Below, in pieces: positions 21,440 to 33,625 of a stretch of DNA of 64,000 nt. The notes below the pieces were generated by a model. That model saw only the letters and a list, made by a program, of their open reading frames with translations. It ran no database searches and had not been told where the DNA came from. Both the position numbers and the translations under genes were made by a program. The stretch covers positions 18,761,826 through 18,825,825 of the forward strand of contig NC_132926.1 in assembly GCF_047675955.1 (NCBI RefSeq). The letters are read 5' to 3'. The DNA comes from Chlorocebus sabaeus. Its lineage: Eukaryota; Chordata; Mammalia; Primates; Cercopithecidae. Position 1 is the first letter of the stretch; each line of letters starts with the position of its first letter.

Positions 21440-22148
21440 AAGGGCAAGAGAGGGACTTTCAGAAAGTCAGAACATAAAGACACAAATTAAAAACAGGAAA
21501 ACAAAGATAAGAAAATTAGAGGAACAGTCTAGGAGGTCCAATTTCTGAATAGGATAGAGAACAGAGGAAATGGAGGTTAATGAAACATTCAAAGAATAAA
21601 TATTATTATTATTCAAGAAGAATTCCAGAACTGAAGGATAAAAGGAATCAAATTTAAAAGGCATACTGAGTAATCAGCAAACTGGATGAAAGTAAATGTA
21701 TACCAAAGCATGTCAATGTGAAATTTTAAGACAATAAAAAAAATTAATATTCTATAAGTTTCCAAAGGGGTTAAAAGTAGAAGTGACATACAAAAGACCA
21801 GGAAGGAGAATGGACTGAGACTTCTCAACAACTCTGGAACCCAAAAGACAATGAAGTAATCATTTTAAAATTCTGAAGGTAAATTATCAGCAGCTCCTTA
21901 TCAATTCAGTGTGAAGAAAGATTAGAAATGTTTAAAATTATGTATTATCTCAAAATATTGATCTCCCAGGCACCCTTTCACAGGACACTACCAGCACATG
22001 TGCCCCTCCAAAGAAGGCTGTAAACCAAGAAAAAAAGAAGGTGTGGTTATGAATGAAACAGGGGACAGACTAAAGGAATCACCAGGATAATATTAAAGGA
22101 ATATCATAGGAAGCCTGTTGTGCAATAGACATGAAGTACAAATGATCA
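21440..22148 (+). mobile_element. HAL1/L1M ORF1-region fossil, part 1
   Basis: GGAGGTCCAATTTCTGAATA, AGAATTCCAGAACTGAAGGA, CAACAACTCTGGAACCCAAA and AAACAGGGGACAGACTAAAG match, in order, the coiled-coil ORF1 region of HAL1 or old L1. Part 2 follows an Alu. Confidence 0.7.
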
Positions 22149-22164
22149 AGATTATACCTGGTCA

Positions 22165-22447
22165 GGCCAGGTGCAGTGGCTCATGCCTGTAATCCTAGCA
22201 TGTTGGGAGGCCGAGGCAGGTGGATCACGTAAGGTCAGGAGTTCGAGACCAGCATGGTCACCATGGTGAAACCCTGTCTCTACTAAAAATACAAAACATT
22301 AGCTGGGCGTGGTGGCTCATGCCTGTAGTCCCAGCTGCTTGGGAGGCTAAGACAGGAGAATCGCTTGAACCCAGGAGGTGGAGGTTGCAGTGAGCCAACA
22401 TCACGCCACTGCATTCCAGCCTGGGCAACAGAGTGAGACATCATCTC

Positions 22448-22476
<29 letters not shown>
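22165..22476 (+). mobile_element. AluS
   Basis: Forward AluS (GAATCGCTTGAACCCAGGAG) with a ~30-bp A-tail. Flanks AGATTATACCTGGTCA and AGATTATAGCAGGTCA (14 of 16 identical). Confidence 0.92.
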
Positions 22477-22478
<2 letters not shown>

Positions 22479-23190
22479 TTATAGCAGGTCAGATGACTCC
22501 AAGAGAAATTGCTCCAAAAAGGTAACATTAATACTACCTGACATATCTGAATATACTAAAAACAGACTGAGAAAATTACTGGAATGTTTCAGTAAGTACA
22601 TTAAAAAACTAAGCAACAGGAAAAATATGACAATTATGAACCCGAAGTTGGGGGAAGGAGAGTCCAAGTAAAAGAAAGTAATTAGAGTGCACGTCTTGGC
22701 TTGATTGTTTATAGTGCTTATGAAGCCATAATCATACAGACATTGAATACAGAATGCCAGTCTAACAAATTTCAACTAATTCTATCAGAAAAAAATGGGA
22801 AATGGAAAGGTGGTCATCTAATGTCAGGAATCAGGAGAGAAATGGAGCTGAATCTTCACCTTCCATATTTGAAGTTTCAGAAACAATATCTGTAATTGAA
22901 AAATCGAGTGGTAGCAAAGAAAGCATGTTGTTTACAGACATGATGTTAAATTCCCAAATTACAAGTTAAAAATGATTAAAAGTGGTTTCTCTGGGAGGAC
23001 AAAATAGGGAGGAAAAAAGAGAGGAAACAGGGCAAAAGTAGAAGAAAGGGCAAGATACCACTTTAAAAAGGCAGGGAAATCTGAACAATCCAGGGACAGG
23101 ATATATTCTTGCAGTAGGGAAGTAGACATATTTACAATGAAATGCAGGGGACAGTCATTGAAGAACAGACATTTGAACCTTAGCAACATC
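22477..23190 (+). mobile_element. HAL1/L1M fossil, part 2
   Basis: Continues the A-rich plus strand after the Alu, with GATTAAAAGTGGTTTCTCTG as a HAL1-like 3' phrase. The boundary on the right is uncertain. Confidence 0.5.
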
Positions 23191-23698
23191 TTAGAAGGTG
23201 TTCTTTTTTCTACACAGAAATCATGGAAGCTCATCAAAGTCATCTTACCAAGGGAGTACTGAATGGGGATATTCACAGGCATTCAAACATTGACAGTGAA
23301 GGGCATCACCTCACTGTATTACTTCCTGAAATAGCTGTTAGGAACAGAAATTGGTAAGGCAATAGTAATTCAACTGAACTCTGTGCAGATGCAAATGTCA
23401 GGATACGGAGCTAAGAGACACACTTTGCTGTGATTATCATATCAACACATATGTCAAAGGACAGACTGGCACACTCTGGGACAGTGAAGAGGATGGCAAT
23501 ACAAGCTGATGACCTGAGCCAGGATAACAATAGATAAAAAGGACCAAGATCAAGAACAAGAGACTAACCACCCTGTCTGCCTCTGAGAAGGGACATTATC
23601 AACATCTCGTAATGAGTAACTAGTAATTAATGCCAAAACTACATGTGGTTACAAATGCATATCACTGTTGATGTAGAATTTTTCGTATCAGTCACTTT
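23191..23698. other. No recognised feature
   Basis: Unique-looking sequence between the HAL1 fossil and the LTR. Confidence 0.45.
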
Positions 23699-24288
23699 GC
23701 AAGCTGGGGAACCCTGGCTGGTGATGCCCCACCCAGGCCTCACACAGCCACACTGGCATGCCCCAGCTTGCCTGTGTTATAGCTTGTACCCACGTTTAGC
23801 AGTTCCTGAGCTCTTATACCGTGACCAAGAAGAATAAGGATATATTGGACATTGAAGCGTGAGGAGAGCGGAGAAGAATTTTATTGAACAATATAAATGG
23901 CTTTCAGTGGAGGGGATATAGAGTTGGTTCCCCTACCAGAAAGCAGGAAAGTTCCCCCATGTGGCTGAGTCCGGGCCTTTTACGGACTCAGAACGGGGAG
24001 TGCATGCTGATTGGTTTGTGGGTATACAAAAAAGATTAAAGTAAAGACACCGCTCAAAGGTGGGCATGACAGTGTAGAAAACCAATTAGGAAAGGGTAAC
24101 TTTATGTAAAATAGGTGAAAAGTGGGGACCTATCAGAGGAAAGCATGCAAAACAGGAAGCCAAGTTCGCAATCTGGTCTGAGGATTTAACTTGTAGTGCG
24201 GCTTTCAGGTTTTAAATTGTCTTCAGCTTGGAGGTGGGGTTTCACTGGGGACCCGCCCCCATCCGCCTAGGCATTTGGCTGCCTCCTG
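23699..24288 (-). mobile_element. Solo LTR, ERV1 (gammaretrovirus-like) type
   Basis: Read on the minus strand it starts TGACAGGAGGCAGCCAAATG and ends CCCCAGCTTGCA. It has CCAAT boxes (plus-strand ATTGG at about 24011) and an AATAAA signal (plus-strand TTTATT at 23880-23885) followed by a GCTCTCCTC-rich stretch. No internal retroviral sequence is adjacent. I recall related human ERV1 LTRs but do not name the family. The target duplication is unclear. Confidence 0.7.
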
Positions 24289-24386
24289 TCACTATCACTA
24301 CGAGAGTGCATATACATGTGCGAAACACTTGGAAAACTGTATACAGTTCAGGATGCAGCATCAGTTCACTGCTTAATAAATGACTG

Positions 24387-24639
24387 TGCATTGGGAGGCC
24401 GAGGCAGGCAGATCACAAGGTTAGGAGATCGAGACCATCCTAGCTAACATGGCGAAGCCCCATCTCTACTAAAAATACAAAAAAATAAGCCGGGTATGGT
24501 GGCACGCGTCTGTAGTACCAGCTACTCAGGAAACTGAGGGAGGAGAATCGCTTGAACCTGAGAGGCGAAGGTTGCAGTGAGCCAAGAGATCACGCCACTG
24601 CACTCCAGCCTGGGCAACAAAGTGAGACTCCGCCACAAA

Positions 24640-24670
<31 letters not shown>

Positions 24671-24672
24671 CT
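24387..24672 (+). mobile_element. 5'-truncated Alu with AATA-type tail
   Basis: Begins at TTGGGAGGCCGAGGCAGGCA, so about 37 bp of the Alu 5' end are missing. The tail is about ten AAAT/AATA repeats. Flanks AATAAATGACTGT and AATAAATAACTGT are the duplication, so truncation occurred at insertion. Confidence 0.9.
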
Positions 24673-24905
24673 GTACTGTTTTCATGAAGTTCCAAGTCAG
24701 AACATCACATCAAGTAGGGTAAGCAAAAGAAGTAAGCAGGTGCGTTCACTGTCCTCATTCCACATCGAGTAGATACGAAAGCGCTTCTTATGAAAGTATT
24801 ATCCATAACTATTTCATAGACTGATAAAACAGCAAACCAGTAATTACAGTTCGTTCGCTAAGTTCTCCTGGGCAGGTAGCATTTACATCAGTCAGGGTTA
24901 CAATA

Positions 24906-25238
24906 CAGTCAGCCCTCTGTATCCATGGGTTCCGCATCTGCAGATTCAACCAGCCATGGATGAGAAGTCCTTAAAAAAATTAAACAAAAAAAAAAAAGAA
25001 GAAGAAGAAGAATACAAATTTTAAAACATCTGTTTCTCGGGGATGTAGAAAAGAAAAAGACAGATTAAAACAATACAGTATAACCACTACTTCACAGCAT
25101 TTACATTGTAGTAGGTATTATAAGCAATCTAGAGTATATGAGAGAATGTGCATGTGTTACACACAAATATTATGCCATTTTATATAAGGGCCTTGAGCAT
25201 CCATGGACCAACCCCCCTCAGATACCAAGGGACGATTG
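24906..25238 (-). mobile_element. MER2-type Tigger MITE
   Basis: Starts CAGTCAGCCCTCTGTATCCA and ends GATACCAAGGGACGATTG, with the inner words TAACCACTACTTCACAGCAT and GGGCCTTGAGCATCCATGGA. These match MER2. Length 333 bp is nearly complete. A TA precedes the left end. A poly(A)/GAA run sits inside (24982-25012). Confidence 0.85.
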
Positions 25239-25429
25239 TGCCTACTTGAGGGAAACAGTTGCAATTCTTTAAAACTATTCTTTAATATAACAGCTAAAAA
25301 CTTTCAGATTGCAGTCTCAATCTGGCCCACTGAACTGTTTTTAACTTTTGCAAGCATTATTATCAAATTTGTTGCTAAAATATAAAAATTGGAAGACTTT
25401 GAAAAATCCCTAAAAAATGCAAATGTATT

Positions 25430-25522
25430 GGCTCTCTCTCTCTCTCTTTCTTTCTCTCTCCCCTCTCTCCCTCTCTCCCCTCTCTCCCTCTCTCCCCTCT
25501 CTCCCTCTCTCCCTCTCTCTCT
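25430..25522. repeat. CT-rich minisatellite, ~17-bp period
   Basis: CTCTCTCTCTCTCTTTCTTT, then about three rounds of CCCCTCTCTCCCTCTCT. One strand is pure pyrimidine for about 85 bp. Confidence 0.9.
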
Positions 25523-25764
25523 TACTGTTGTAAAGTTAGCTGAAACTAAGAGGCCACTCACTTTGGACAAAAGTCTGTAGGCAGGGGTTCTCCTTCACCC
25601 CAATGCTCCTACGGCTCCTTCCCTGTATTCCGCGCCCCACAGCCATATGAATCTGGGACCTTGGTTCTAATTGCAGATGCAGCCTAGCCTGATGACATCA
25701 GCTTCAGACCAGATAGACTCGTTTAGAACCCTGGGTCCAGCTGACTCTACTGATGCAGAGCAAT

Positions 25765-25905
25765 TTAGTATTTAAAGCCTCAGTTTCTCCATTTTTGGCA
25801 AAATGGGAATAAGTTTGTCTTTCTCATAAGACTATTGTGAGGATTCACAGGAAAAATGCATCTATGTCAAATGTTTGGCATAAACACTCAATAAATAATA
25901 GTCTT
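25765..25905 (+). mobile_element. MIR
   Basis: AGCCTCAGTTTCTCCATTTT, then TTGTGAGGATTCACAGG and CACTCAATAAATAATAG, the MIR forward 3' half. Confidence 0.75.
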
Positions 25906-25909
25906 CCCT

Positions 25910-27435
25910 TCCCCTAAGTGAACTTTTTATCAATTCAAACACACTCAGCATCTTCAAGCATTCAGCACAGTTCTGAGTGACCTTCACATGCAATACCAGG
26001 GGTGGTGAAGGATACAAGGTTGCAAGGAAGCCTGGCCTTTAAGGAGCATGGAAGTTTAGTAGGGAAAAACTAAACAAGATAGAGCATGATGAGTGTCCTT
26101 GCAAAAATGAAAATAAAATACACTGAATGCCCTGAAATTACTGGTGGTGAGGCAAGTGTGCTGGCTGTGTTTTGTACGAGGCTTCACGGTACTTTTCCAA
26201 GTATCACCAGCTTTCTTCACCCTCCCTCTGATCTACACTAACACACGGGCATGAAAGTGGGGGGAACTATAGTGAGGGCTTCACTTAAGGAACTGAAAAA
26301 CTCCAGCCTTCACAAATCCGCATGCTGTACATCCAGCCATGTTCTCTACAAAGAGAAACAGCAGTTACTGCTGCTGGTTTAAGATGGGATGTCATATCTA
26401 GCTGTGGAATAACATTTAGAAGACGCAACTATAGATCTGAGCATACATGGGGGAGGAGGGAGGAGGAGGCCAATTTTTAAGAACAATCTTACTTCGTCTG
26501 GTGGGACTCACGCTTCATCTCAAACACAAATGTGCTATTAAGTGAATCTAAAATAACTGATACAAATCTCTCCACTGAGCCAGTGGGAAATTCCAACCTT
26601 TATAAGTTGGGAAGTGCTAAACCAGCAACCTTTTAGAAAAAGAGTATCTATCTTTTTGAGCTGTTTCTGGGGAATTGCATATAAAGCGTTCTGAAAACAA
26701 AAATACTCCCCTGGTTTTTCAGGATCTGTTTTGCCAGCTTGATACGAAGCTGCCCAGGACAGATATTGTCAGGGCTCGAAGTGTTTTCAGAATTATATTC
26801 ACAGTTAAAATGTTTTCCAATATGGTGTTTGAAATCAAAACCAAAACATCCCTTGAGAAGAGTCAAAAAAAAAAAAAAAAAAAGCATTTCCTAATTTTTC
26901 AGTACCTATAAAATGTCTAAAGGAATTTATTTTCTCTACCAACATTCCTATCACTTAATAATTTGACAATCTTTTCTGAAAAATGTCTTCAGGAGATTTA
27001 CATTTAGAAGAACTAGGCACAACATTTTGATTGACCATAGCAAGCTACAAAGTGACACATTCTGATTGATTCTAGACGAGAAAGAAAAACCATATGCTAA
27101 ATGTTTCTGTCTTCTTATGGATGGAAAGAGTAATTATTGGTCAGGTCCTGGGGGTTTCAGAAATGGTTAAGCACCCGAGCCTCATTTTCTAGTTAAATCT
27201 TTCAGTCAGTCTGCTGATGATTAATTCAGCTTTACAAAAAGCTACTCTTGTGGCAACTTACTTGAAATAAGAAGTCAATGACAAAATCTAAACTTAATTT
27301 ATCGGGCTTATATTTTGACAACACTGTCTAAAAATAACTAAATGTAAACCAAGAAAAGTAGAAATTTACACATGAGAAACCCAGGAAAGACTATTAAAGA
27401 AGAGTTAAAAATGTTTGAAGTGTATTTCTAATCTT
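25910..27435. other. Unique sequence with an isolated A19 run
   Basis: No gene recognised. A run of 19 A lies at 26865-26883 without a recognisable element upstream. A short GGAGGAGGGAGGAGGAGG block lies near 26450. Confidence 0.5.
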
Positions 27436-27440
27436 TGCGG

Positions 27441-27935
27441 GCTAATACGGACTGAATGTTTCCCACTCTCCCATCAAGTGCACATATTGAGGCCCTAACC
27501 TCATGGTGACCGTGACCATATTTGGAGATGGGGCCTTTGGGAGGTCATTAGGGTTAGATGAGGTCATGACAGTGGAGCCCTCATGATGGGACATGTGTCC
27601 TTAGAAGAAGAGACACCTGAGAGTTTGTTCTCTCATTGCTCGTGCCCACACTCTCTCTTTCTCTCTCCTCCCGTCTCTCTCCCTCTCTCTCCCCCCTCCC
27701 TCCCTCCCTCCCTCTTTCTCTATTTCTTTCTCTCCACGCGTGGATGAAAGGTTATGTGAGCATACAGTGAGAAGGCAACCATCTAGAAGTTTAGGAAGAA
27801 AGCCTACACTAGAATTTAACCATGCTGGCACCCTGATCTCAGACTTCCAGCCCCCAAAACTGTGAGAAAATATATTTCTATTGTTTCAGCTACCCATTCT
27901 ATAGTATTTTGTTATGACAACTTAAACTGACTCAT
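27441..27935 (+). mobile_element. MLT1 LTR (MLT1A/B-like) with CT expansion
   Basis: Near-complete MaLR LTR: CTAATACGGACTGAATGTTT, GGGGCCTTTGGGAGGTCATT, CCATGCTGGCACCCTGATCT and CTATAGTATTTTGTTATGAC. The CTCTCT block common in this LTR has expanded to about 90 bp (27645-27738). Confidence 0.9.
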
Positions 27936-28540
27936 CCAGGAGCCATAGTTCAGAAGAAAGTATAAAGCTCCAACACACATCCTTTAGCAGATATTTTTTC
28001 AGGTGTGCCTGCCTGGCCCATGTCCCTACTGCTGAGAACTGACCCCTCATATTATTGATGGAACTTACTCCCCTACCCTTGACTGACTGGCCTATAGGTC
28101 AACACCTGGCCAAACAAGCTATGCTAAGCCATACTGGAGCCTGAAGGAAAAGGAAAATCAGTAATAATAATCCTACCTTCCTTAAAATTTTGTATTTTTT
28201 CATTATGGAATTTTTACACTGGTTTGATTTTTTAATATTACATAGAAGCATTATTTATCTAGATTATTGATATTTTCATGGATCCTCTTAAATGTTGCAC
28301 CTGAGACAAGAGCTGCCCTTGCATCATCCTAATTCTAGCCCTGTGGATGAAGCTAGGTGTCCCTTATATTTGGAGAGTGGTCTAAGAAAAACTTGTTGAG
28401 GGATCTTAAACAGGGAACCTCCAGACTATATTTGGCCTGCAGACTGTAGCTGCAATTGGTTTTATCACAAATATTATCAATTTCAATACTTTTAATCAAG
28501 AAACACATGCCGCCTATTGTCACTGTCCCTTTACTCCCTC
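27936..28540. other. No firm call; hints of an old hAT element
   Basis: ATATTTGGCCTGCAGACTGT near 28430 recalls hAT-type repeats with GGCCCG-rich ends. Too weak to name. Confidence 0.35.
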
Positions 28541-28815
28541 TTTTTTTTTTTTTTTTTTTGAGATGGAGTCTGGCTTTGTCACCTAGGCTGAAGTGCAGTG
28601 GCGCAACCTCAGCTCACTGCAACCTCTGTCTCCTGGGTTCAAGCAATTCTCCTGCCTCCCGAGTAGCTGGAATTACAGGCTAATTTTTGTATTTTTAGTA
28701 GAGATGGAGTTTCACCATGTTGGCCAGGTTGGTCTCAAACTCCTGACCTCAAGTGATCCACCTGCCTCAGCCTCCCAAAGTGCTGGAGTTACAGGTGTAA
28801 GCCACGGCACTCATC
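28541..28815 (-). mobile_element. AluS with two internal deletions
   Basis: Reverse Alu. CTCAGCC is missing before CCCGAGTAGC, and about 20 bp are missing between GGAATTACAGG and CTAATTTTTG. Flanks CCTTTACTCCC and CCTTCACTCCC. Confidence 0.9.
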
Positions 28816-28829
28816 CCCTTCACTCCCCA

Positions 28830-30340
28830 TTAATTTAAATGTGGCCCCACTCCTGAAGGTCTCCGGGCTGACTCTGGCCTGGTGGCTGGGACCAGTCACT
28901 GGGATTGAAAATATGCAACCTGGGATGGATCCTGTGAGGCTGCCATATTCTGCCATGTATAAAGAAGCAGAAAAAGCCCAGAAAGAAAGAGAAAAATGAA
29001 GTGAATGTGCAAAGATGAGCAAAAAGGAGAAACTGAGAGACCTCCTAAAAGAGATAAGAATGTAAGTTTGACTGTGCTGACTTTGAACTTCCAGCTCCTA
29101 TCACCCCAGGGCAGCTCTAACTCTACCTTTATTTGGGACTGGGGCTTTTGCTACCTGGACACTAGCAACTCTTAATTACATCTACTCATAAGAGAAACTA
29201 TTGCCCTTTCTTACCTTCTATTTACGGTAAAATCAGTAGATACGCAATTCACCAAGTGAATTCTTTCTTGAACACAGAGCCCCTGATCTGTGAAAACAGC
29301 AGTCATTTGAAGAGAGAAATGATCTTTCACATGACAGTCTTTGTCATGTGGTTCATAACTATTACTCCTTCTGCGTCTCAAATATGGTTCACATTTAAAA
29401 ACAGATGACGGAAAGGCTGGATGAGACAGCCTCCAGGAGCTATAAAGAATGTTACCCAGGCCCATGCTATAAACTATTATTGTTATAATTATTCTGAATC
29501 AACTTTAATCAGGAAACAACACACCCATTTAAATAAAATAGAAATAAAGGCACCAGGAAGAAAACCAAACTTTGATTTCAAGAAAAACTGAAGACTTCAA
29601 CCTTTACAAAGAAAATCTAATTCTGCCAAAGTTTAGTACATTTCGTATTCAATTTTGCTCTGATTTATAACTAAATCTCCTGGGTACCAGTAGTATATAA
29701 AAAACCATTAGCTCTGAGGAGGCAATTGTTAGTTTTTATAATAAAAAATGCTTACTGCTTATACCATTATTGCTTAGGAAATGAGGGAACACAGCTTCTA
29801 ATACCCAGTGCGTGGAATACTGTAGCAAACCACTTAAGTTGCAATAATAGAGTATTGACTGGGTACAGTGATATGTGAGACACAGCCACAGTCAGACTAA
29901 GCGACCATCACACTGTGCTCGCTAGAGCCTCTCATATAATACATTTATTCCACCCAAGTCAAAGAATTCCAAACAGATTAGCTATGAAAAGGCCTAAGAT
30001 GCTCTACCTGTAAAACATATGATTTTCCTCTTTTCACTTTCTTTTTAAATACTTAAAAATACTGATTTAGTTTTCTCCTCCTACCTACAAAATCTTCACA
30101 ACTTTGTAATACTGAGCCTTTGAGTTAAGCAACATCTGAATTAAGAAGTGGTGTTTCTGAAGGTAAATTCATGTTTACCAAGTATCGTCATCATCAAAAA
30201 TCTTGGGTTATTATTTGCAAGTCTTGAAAGTATGAGAGAGCACATCTAAGAGCTTTAAAATGCCTTTCAAGTGAGCTATGCTAGACCAACAGTGTTAAAA
30301 GTACAAAAGCATACAGGCTCTTTCTGAATACAGAAGGCCA
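28830..30340. other. Unique sequence, no gene recognised
   Basis: No repeat or gene supported. Short frames on both strands lack family motifs. Confidence 0.5.
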
Positions 30341-30342
30341 TT

Positions 30343-30358
30343 AGTCTCTCTCTCTCTG

Positions 30359-30390
<32 letters not shown>

Positions 30391-30412
30391 ATGCACACAT
30401 ATACACACACTC
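30343..30412. repeat. (TC)n tract followed by CA-rich repeat
   Basis: About 24 TC units with single interruptions (30343-30391), then CATGCACACATATACACACA. Confidence 0.93.
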
Positions 30413-31025
30413 CGCATGTACTCACTCACTTTCATGTAGATTTTTCCTTATTCTCTAGTTAATCTGCTGAAGCAATCCAGCGTATTACACAACGACAGGA
30501 TATGATAAAATACCTTCTCGTTTCTGTCACTACTCTTTAATGGACACTGAAACATTTAGTCTGAAGCCTTTCCTTTGCATACCAAAGGCAAAACCTATTA
30601 GAACTGTAGACGTAGCCTAAGCATTTGTGCCAGATGAGTCTAAATAACAAGAAAGACGAGACAATGCCCTGGAAAATTCATCCAATTTATAGACCAGAGG
30701 AGGAAAAGCAGCCTCAGTGGGTATAACTCAGTGAACATAAAAACACCCTCACACCCTCAAAATACTCTTCCTATTTTACCTCTACTGGTATCACTCCAAT
30801 GACTCCAGGTTTATCCATCTACAATAATTATAAAAATATGAGTCTTTGGGATATACTGTTGGGAGACAACTCTTCGTGAGTCTCTCACATTTTTGCAAAT
30901 CTGAGCAGATGCATTGGGAGGTTTTTTCTAGACTATCTCATCAAAGATGTTTGAATGTCCAACAGCCTTGGAAGATGGAGGTAGTGTCTTCTTCTACAGC
31001 AAAGGGCAGATTTATTTCTCGACCA
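30413..31025. other. No recognised feature
   Basis: Unique-looking sequence. A part near 30850-31025 may belong to the same old element as the decayed frame that follows. Confidence 0.4.
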
Positions 31026-31027
31026 GT

Positions 31028-31771
31028 CTAAGAAAGATAGCATCTCCCTTGAAGGCAAACGCTGGTCAGGTTTGCTAACAATGCTTTTAAAAATTTAGGG
31101 TTTCCTAGGTGTAGGTTCTTCCACGGGGACACAAATCCACTGTATGTGCAGCATTCAGCAATGTCCTCCTCTGCATAATCATATGGAACATGGGGGACAG
31201 AAAGAACAAATTCAAACATGAAGCTCATGCTGCCTCAGAGTTATGCATAATAAAGTTCTTTGTCTCTTACCAGGAGTCTCATGTCTTCCGCCAGCACCCA
31301 TGAAACTGTAGTAGGCTGACTTGTTAGCTTGCAACTAGGATAACATTTCGTATGTTCACAGTTTTGCACACTCACCAGACTTAACAAATTAACTTGAAAA
31401 TAATAAGCTCTTCCCTCATATGAATAAAAAATTGCTTGATTCCTGAATTTCATTGGTTCTAAGAGGTACTTAAAATATTCCCTAGTCACTGTCATTCCCA
31501 AGGGGATGCCTCACACATGCCCATAAACTAATGTGTCAGCTATAGTCCTCATATAAAACTGACATGTTCTCCCTCTCCTGCTCCAAGTGCCTCCACAGAT
31601 GTTGTCAGTCTCCCTCCAGCAACTGCTGGTCACCTCCATCCTGTTAATGCCAGTGTCTAGGCAAGAGCATGGTCTCCAGATAATTCTTCCAGATGCCATT
31701 TCCAAAGGCGCCAAACTGTGCCTAAATAATTCCCCTTCTTCAATTCTGTGTATACACTGACACTTGGACAC
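31028..31771 (-). pseudogene. Decayed reading frame or old repeat, unidentified
   Basis: Three minus-strand open stretches (31771-31511, 31501-31241, 31228-31028) lie in one frame, broken only by a TGA at 31511, a TAA at 31241 and a TGA at 31235. Together they give about 245 sense codons in 248. The last part includes the words VPHVPYDYAEEDIAECCTYS and NPKFLKALLANL. I recognise no family. It may be a retroviral or retrogene fossil, or chance in an old repeat. A TTAT word at 31248-31252 is AATAA on the plus strand. Confidence 0.3.
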
Positions 31772-31960
31772 TGAAGCACCGCTGCTAAGGCAGTGAGCTC
31801 CTGAACCCTCTTATTTAAAAATTTTTAAACCCCACGACATCTGGCCATCAACCTATTAACCAATAAACTCAAACTCATTTCATTGTACAAGTCAAGAAAG
31901 ACAAAACAATACCTTCATCACGCTTGTCTCTCATCCTCCTTGAATCCTATTTTGTATTCA

Positions 31961-32125
31961 ATTCAAACTAAGCTCCACTTCAAAATAAAATCAAACAATA
32001 CTCCAAAAAACTTGAAGCTAAAAATTCAAGCTAAACTCCAATTTAAACTAAAATTCAAACTAAACTCCAAAAACTTCAAACTAAAAATTCAAACCAAACT
32101 CCCATTCAAACTAAAAATCCAAAGC
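31961..32125. repeat. Minisatellite, ~31-bp unit, ~5 copies
   Basis: Repeating blocks of TTCAAACTAAAAATTCAA followed by ACTAAACTCCAA. The unit contains two related halves. The plus strand has almost no G, and the tract gives a Lys/Leu/Phe-rich open frame with no biological meaning that I can support. Confidence 0.85.
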
Positions 32126-32229
32126 TCTTATATCAAAGGGTACAGGCAGATGTTGGGTGAGAATCTGAACCCTCTGTTCATCCTCCTAATGATGCTATTA
32201 CAAACCCTTTCAACTTATGATAATATCTG

Positions 32230-33500
32230 AAAATTAGATAAATACTGAAGAAAGAGAGAGAAATCAAGAAAAATAAATGGCCTGAGAAGACATGGGAAGT
32301 AGGCAGATAGGCATTGAATCATTTCCTGGCAGAAAAGACAAGGTGTTCAAGGTCATCTTCAGCCTTGAACACCTCTATGTGGGGCAATAATTATTGGTGC
32401 ATGTTCCCCAGGCTTTGAAACTGGTCATGTTTTTATCTAGGTGACAGTGCTCATTTGTATATTCAAACATTCTAACTGGTAATTATGAAAAACAGTACAT
32501 GCAAAACATGGGTTGACTAGATTAATTGCTCAACATGAAGCTAACTAAAAACTGAGTTTTGCTATCTTTCATTTTTTCTGTCTTTATCCTCCAAAAAAAG
32601 GAAAATGTAGACTTACAAGGGAACAAGAAAACCATCTGGATTACAATGCCTCCCAAATTTCACATTCTGTCCTGCCATCCAAGCAAGGATTTAGAAGCGT
32701 TTTTCCTAAACCAATAACTGAGTGGTGCCTGCCAATTTCTCCCAGAACTTGGCTTTTCTTAACAAGCCATTCTACCGCCTTTATTACTTTTTGTCCTTTA
32801 GAATGAGAATAAGAGAAACTGGATGAATTGTACATGATCACAAGGGATATGAAGGAGGTAAAAGATGTGTAACAAACTGTTAATAATAATTAAAAAAAAA
32901 AAAAAAAGAGTGGCTTTCCAAGTCATGGGGTTTTCTGAGAAAAATCCACAAATTAAAAAAGTACCATCTAGACAGCCGACAGCTTTATAACTGTCTGTGA
33001 AACAGCAATGCTCACAATTTTTACTAGTTTAGAAATTATTGAGTTTTGATAGAAATGGCCTAAGTAGCAAGGCCTATATTTCTATAAGGAATGTGATAAA
33101 TACATAAAAATATAGTACCATTGTATTCCCAAAAAAGAATAAACTAAGTTACTTTCAGAGAAGAATGAACTGACATCTAATACACTTAGCAGTGTCCTTC
33201 TTGACAGGGGTTTCTCAGAAAGGCAGGACCATCACCCCGACTGCATGGGCCCATTTCCTTAACCCCAAGTTTGATACAAGTTTGATCATTGGAACAATTT
33301 TCTGACTAGGCATAATCTGAGAAGAGGAAAATTTCATCCAAATTTTGATCCTGAAAGAAGAGTTTTGAGAAATGCCTCAACCTTGTTAAACAAATTCTCC
33401 CAAGGCTGCATTCACTCTTCAGAGTAAGATAAATAATTATGGTAGGGCTCAGGGTTCTGAGGAACTGTGTGCCACGAGGTCAACAACACAAGTTTCAGGG
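32230..33500. other. Unique sequence, no gene recognised
   Basis: AT-rich, with a short A-run at 32892-32907. No gene or named repeat seen. Confidence 0.45.
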
Positions 33501-33504
33501 AAAC

Positions 33505-33625
33505 CAGTCTCAACTTCAACTCCCACCCCCAGCCTTACTGTTCAGGTGACCTTAGGAAAGTTATTAAACATCCCCGAAGCCCCGTTTCTACACCTCTAAA
33601 GTAGGGATATATCTAACACACGTTT
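33505..33625 (+). mobile_element. MIR fragment
   Basis: GGTGACCTTAGGAAAGTTAT, then ACCTCTAAAGTAGGGATAT, matches the MIR centre. Confidence 0.6.

Noticed and set aside
31883..32230. 115-codon Lys/Leu-rich plus-strand frame
   Set aside because: It is a by-product of the minisatellite, whose unit happens to lack stops in this frame.
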